From NCBI GenBank assembly GCA_009761415.1, contig QUOL01000010.1, forward strand, positions 992,001-1,056,000: a stretch of 64,000 bases of DNA. The letters run 5' to 3'. The notes beneath the pieces were generated by a model. It saw only the letters and a program-made list of their open reading frames with translations. It was not told the origin of the DNA and made no database searches. Position numbers and translations under genes: made by a program. Of this stretch, positions 59,931 through 64,000 are shown in pieces. Source of the DNA: Sarcomyxa edulis. Taxonomy: Eukaryota; Basidiomycota; Agaricomycetes; Agaricales; Mycenaceae. The first letter of the stretch is position 1. The number at the start of each line of letters is the position of its first letter.

Positions 59931-62900
59931 CTACGAGCTCCGAAAGGCCTGCAGATAGTTCCCCATATATGTGTTACTAGGCTGAACCCCACCACCTCCA
60001 CCACCAGGCGCACCAGCACCAACCCCACCCTTCGCCAAAACCTTCTTCAACTCCAAATTCTGCTTCTCCAGACGCTCAATCTTCTCCTCAGCAACACCCA
60101 TCTTCTCCAAGAGATAACTCGTCCTTGTCGATACGGAGTTACTCCACCAAGGTTTGTGTTCCTTCCCGATCTCATTGAGCTTCGTGAGTTCATCCTCGCA
60201 GGTACGTACGACAGTCTCGGATGCCGCGATAATTTTTTCGTTGAACGCAATATCTTGTGTGGCTTGGAATATTGGGTCCTGAACTAATCGTTCGAACACA
60301 TATTTGTAGACTGGTTTTCCAGGTCTGATCGTAGATGGTCGTCCTATAATATATGGAGATATTGACACGATGAGAAAGATACAACAGGGAAAATGTGTGT
60401 GGCGCACCGTTATGAGTCCCAATTGAGATGAGATCAGCATGCTCCATACTCCTCAGAGCAGTCTCATCCCCTTTGAACGGGAATTCCAATAATACATCGT
60501 GATATGGAATCTATACCCCGCCATGAAAAAATTGAAAAAGGACAGAAAAGTCAATATCTGTTTCGAGTTCGAGTGTAGAACAACCCACCTCAGCCTGCTT
60601 CGCAAGCCTCTTCAAAACAGCCCACGCCTGCTCTCTAGACCACTTCAACGTCTTGGAATCCTCGAGGTCATCCCCAAACGCATTCTTTCGCAGTTCGCCG
60701 ACACCGCGTTGGATGATGTCTTCCACCGCTTCTTCTACCTTTTGTCCGCTTCGTACTTTGTGGATGAGCTGCAATCAGAAATCAAGAAGAGAGACAGATG
60801 ATGATTATAAGACAAAATAGATAGAATGCAATGAGGCGGAAGTAAGGGCTTACACTCTCAAGATCACTAGCCCGCCCACCCAGTCGTTGAACGGCATCAG
60901 TTTGAGCCTGTGTATACTCAAGATTGATGTGCGCATCGCGAAGTTTCTGCTTCACGAATTGTAGTGCACTCGTAGCGTCCGCGTCGGAAAGAGCGATTAG
61001 GGTTAGTGGTTTAGAGGGTAGAGCTGTATGTTTGTAGGATGACATTGACAATAGATTTTGGGTATGATTGATTGTGGACACATACCTTTGGCAAGTCTCT
61101 TCGCATTCTCGCGATTATCACTCAGGACGATGACATGTGCGATCTGCGAGTACAAACACAATTATCAGCGCCTCAAGCATTGGAAGACAAGAACGCCATC
61201 CTCCACAACTTCACTCACCTGATTCTCCGCAAGCGTCGCTGCCCACTGCGCCAAAACGGACAGCAACTCTTCCCTCGCCGTCCCGCTCTGCACCGCATAG
61301 TTCCTGATAACCACAACCGGTAAAGACGCCACAGCTTCCACATCCAACACCCTCTGTTTCCTAGCACTCTCCGCCGCCGCCTTCTCCTCCAACTCTTTCT
61401 CCTCCTCAATCTTCTTCGCTCTCTCATTCTCACGTTCCACACCCGTCATCCCTGCCTCACCCTTCAGCCTATTCACATCCACACCAATATCATCTTCCCC
61501 GAATAACTCGTCTCCGATCCCCAATTCAGACATAACTCCATTCCCTGCGACAACATCCAACCTCCCATCATGCCAGATACCTTCCTTGATTCTCTCCCGT
61601 CTCCATTCGTCCTCCCACTCTTTCGCTTCTTCCCTCTCCCTCTCCTTGAGCCTCCGTTGTATATCTGCACGGTGAGATGCACTGACGCCTTTAAGCGCCG
61701 TGCCTACTACTTCCAATATTTGATGTAATTGGTCCGTTAGAGAGCTGCTTAGACCCGCTGGTTATCGAACGATGAAGATCAATCGTAATAAGGTCCATTG
61801 TAAGTGTCACGAACATAATGGAGAACGTACATTTCTGCCCAATCAACCCAACACTAGCCAAATCAATCAAGTTATTCATTGAACTCATGAAGGAGAACAC
61901 GGGCCAATATCCCGTCTGACGCGCCAACGCGTTCACGAGTTGGCTATCTGTGGTTGCCTTGTGAAGCTCTCTGCAATCGATTTGAAGGAAGTTCCTGCCA
62001 GAGTAAGGGTTTGGGTGATTAGTTTTTTTGCTCACGTGTATGCTGACGGTGCTTACCGTTTGGATTCTTTGAGAGCGGTATTCATCATGAGAGACTTTCC
62101 ACTGCCTTGGGGACCATGGACGAATGCGATTGTGTCTGTTGAATGACAGCAAGTACGTGTGAGGATGATATGAGGGATATTGGGGATGGGCAAGGCTTAC
62201 TGGGTAAATCCGTTAGATAGCTCCTCATGGCACGCTCTGCGTCTTTTCGTTCTTTCCATACGTTCTCCTCCTCAATTAGTGACAGGGATTCGGAGGTGTC
62301 GGATGAGAATGTGAAAGGGAAGGAGCCGGAGAGTCGGTCGATAGTATTGACGCGGAGCCATTTGTATAGTCTGAATTCTGGTAGTAAAACAAAAGAAAGG
62401 TGTGAGGGTGAGTCGATGCCGATATTGGTGGTTTTGAACAAATACCGCGGTAATCGAACCAATCTAGCATCTTTGCTTTAATCGCTAAAGCGCGTATGGG
62501 ATCGAATACCTACAGGAAGGATAAAGATCGTCTCTGGATGCAATTCAAGGGGGGACTCACAGTGTAAGTCAGAGTGCCAACCAGAAAGACCAAGATGGGT
62601 AATACGATCCTCGGGTGGTTAGTCGCCCAATCCCTGAAGACGTGAGCTGGGAGAGGCTGCACGTACGACGCGCGAAGACGCGTACCGGGTCCATAGGTGG
62701 AACCGTGGATGGCGTTGAGAGCGATGGTTGCTGATCGAAGACGTTGAAAGAGGACAGTGGAGGAGCGAAGTGTGCCGGGAGGGACTGGAGTTGGAGAAGT
62801 GATGTTGTGAATACGACCATATGGCTGTATTGACGTCAATCATGGAGACGAAGAAGAGGAGAGAGGGCATACGCGTAATAGTTCGTAAAGCGATTGTTCT

Positions 62901-63614
62901 TCGATATCAGGTCCTTCAAACGCGACGGTCACGTTCTGGGACGGGAAGCGGTGCATGTCCTGGAGTCGAGATTGAGAGACGGATGATCGAAGGATACGAC
63001 AGATGACGTTACCTCCTTCCAAGGCTTTCCTTTGACCAACCAGACAGACCCACCGTGCCCTGGCGATCCTAACCAGGTCGGCATACCACCGTGTTGAGCT
63101 GCCTCTGATCGTAGATCACTTTCGATCCTTTGGAGCGTCTGGGGATCATTTGAGTCGTTGCCGCTGTATTGGAATTTGACGAAGACGCCTCCGTCTTTCT
63201 GATCTGGTTCTAGGGCTAGGACTTTGAATCCGTTTGTCTTTACGGCAGCGAGACGGGTGATGAGACTTGAGAGCAAGGTTTCTTATAGACATGTCAGTGA
63301 TCCAAGCAGAGCGTACGGTGCAAACGGGAGCACCTTCACGAAATAAACCGATGTAATGGCGTGGACTAGGAAATGTTAGAACGCGTCCCGACTTGATGAG
63401 GAAAGCACATACTCCCATCGTCCACGTTGGACAGGAAACACGGAGTCAACGAAGAGCCATCCCTCGCGAGTCTGTAGCGGATTAGTGACGCGGTGTGGAG
63501 ATAGTATGACACACAAACCTGGCTGGATGTACTCGCCCACCGCAGGCTGGATATAAAATGGGAACATGTGGGTATTTTCCGAGTAAAAGAGCGACCTAAG
63601 GCTGTGTGTATCAT
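59931..63614 (-). CDS. YME2: Mitochondrial escape protein Yme2 (RNA12 family)
   Basis: About ten exons encode the inner-membrane protein Yme2, which affects mitochondrial nucleoid and DNA stability. I place the start at 63614: MIHTALGRSFTRKIPTCSHF then ISSLRWASTSSQ is a good presequence (basic, no acidic residues), and a 47-nt intron with a CTAAT branch joins it in phase to TREGWLFVDSVFPVQRGRWD, the known family beginning. An RRM-like domain follows (NVTVAFEGPDIEEQSLYELL, PYGRIHNITS). One membrane span is PRIVLPILVFLVGTLTYTVF. The AAA-like part has Walker A HGPQGSGKSLMMNTALKES, FLQIDCRELHKATTDSQLVN, and a conserved SLPVVVIRNYAVQ. The C-terminus has a coiled coil and a Gly-rich tail ending NYLQAFRSS. 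Overall length and order match Yme2. Confidence 0.93.
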
Positions 63615-64000
63615 GCCTGGCCCTCAAATTCAAACTTAGCGGTCTGCCAGTGCTTGAAGCTTCTACTAGTGCCAAGCTAAAGCCTAAAAGTCGCGGTGCG
63701 CGTCGGGTGCACGAGGGAAGCGTTGGAACCACGAGGGAAGCGTTGGAACTTTGGACTGTTCCGACGGAAACTTGTAAAAATAACAAGGCCAACATGGGTA
63801 ATTTCATATTATAGGCTCGAACTTGCTTCTTTCGTGCAGATCAAGTACATATTCGTACTTGCCGCAGTAGACCGCAGTCCAATACCCACCAGAGGAGGAG
63901 GAGGACTCTCCAATAGTTGGCAGGGGCTTATGGGGAGGGACTGCCCTACTGCTGACAAATCAATAAATTTGGAATTCCATCCCGAGGGATCTGAGGGATG
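63615..64000. other. Upstream region of YME2 with a 20-bp tandem duplication
   Basis: Likely YME2 promoter. A 20-bp unit occurs twice in tandem (63710-63729 and 63730-63749). An open frame starting at 63807 crosses the repeat, but its peptide has no acceptable link to the Yme2 frame, so I treat it as noncoding. The last bases contain repeated agggatctgaggg-like sequence cut by the window edge. Confidence 0.6.

Noticed and set aside
1..64000. Secondary-metabolite, defence or mobile gene cluster
   Set aside because: No polyketide synthase, NRPS, terpene synthase, NLR, transposase, reverse transcriptase or integrase motif was seen; gene content is mostly housekeeping.

Overview
The window looks like a chromosomal segment of a filamentous basidiomycete, most likely an Agaricomycete. 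Genes are packed on both strands and broken by many introns of about 45-80 nt with GT(G/A)NGT-like donors and CTGAC/CTAAT-like branch sites. Gene content is typically fungal: a Zn2Cys6 regulator, an Ede1-type endocytic scaffold, a fungal NUP1/FxFG nucleoporin, YME2, RPC82 and HRQ1. I see no tRNA, rRNA, CRISPR array, intact transposon or virus-like gene. Identifications come from reading the translations; no database search was run.

Left part (1-14.6 kb): a SCYL2-type pseudokinase (+), the RecQ4-like helicase HRQ1 (-), a small basic, possibly mitochondrial protein (+), an alpha/beta hydrolase (-), a 2.8 kb gene-poor stretch holding two diverged copies of the same segment, and a polytopic membrane protein (+). 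Then come the histone chaperone SPT16 (-), a 2.2 kb stretch without a convincing gene, a calcineurin-like metallophosphoesterase (-), a regulator whose Zn2Cys6 finger lies at its C-terminus (+), the RNA polymerase III subunit RPC82 (-) and an RRM-R3H RNA-binding protein (-).

Middle part (30-49.5 kb): the cyclic phosphodiesterase CPD1 (-), a membrane-anchored repeat protein with no known function (+), a Ser-rich orphan (-), the APC/C-type E2 enzyme UBC11/UBE2C (-) divergent from the endocytic scaffold EDE1 (+), an FG nucleoporin (-) divergent from an RNase P/MRP Rpr2/Snm1-type subunit (+), an orphan (-), and the coactivator MBF1 (+), whose reading frame is best restored by a 2-nt exon.

Right part (49.5-64 kb): gamma-tubulin (-), an orphan membrane protein (-), a 2 kb gene-poor stretch, a fungal protein kinase with an in-frame TAG near its N-terminus (-), a second membrane-anchored repeat protein (+), and the mitochondrial inner-membrane protein YME2 (-). 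A mitochondrial presequence for YME2 can be read starting at 63614.

Most genes are conserved housekeeping genes and do not form an obvious pathway cluster. The parts least explained by known families are the two N-terminally membrane-anchored repeat proteins (31.9-33.9 kb and 58.0-59.6 kb), the orphan membrane protein at 52.3-54.3 kb, the duplicated remnant at 11.4-12.4 kb, and the MBF1 micro-exon.
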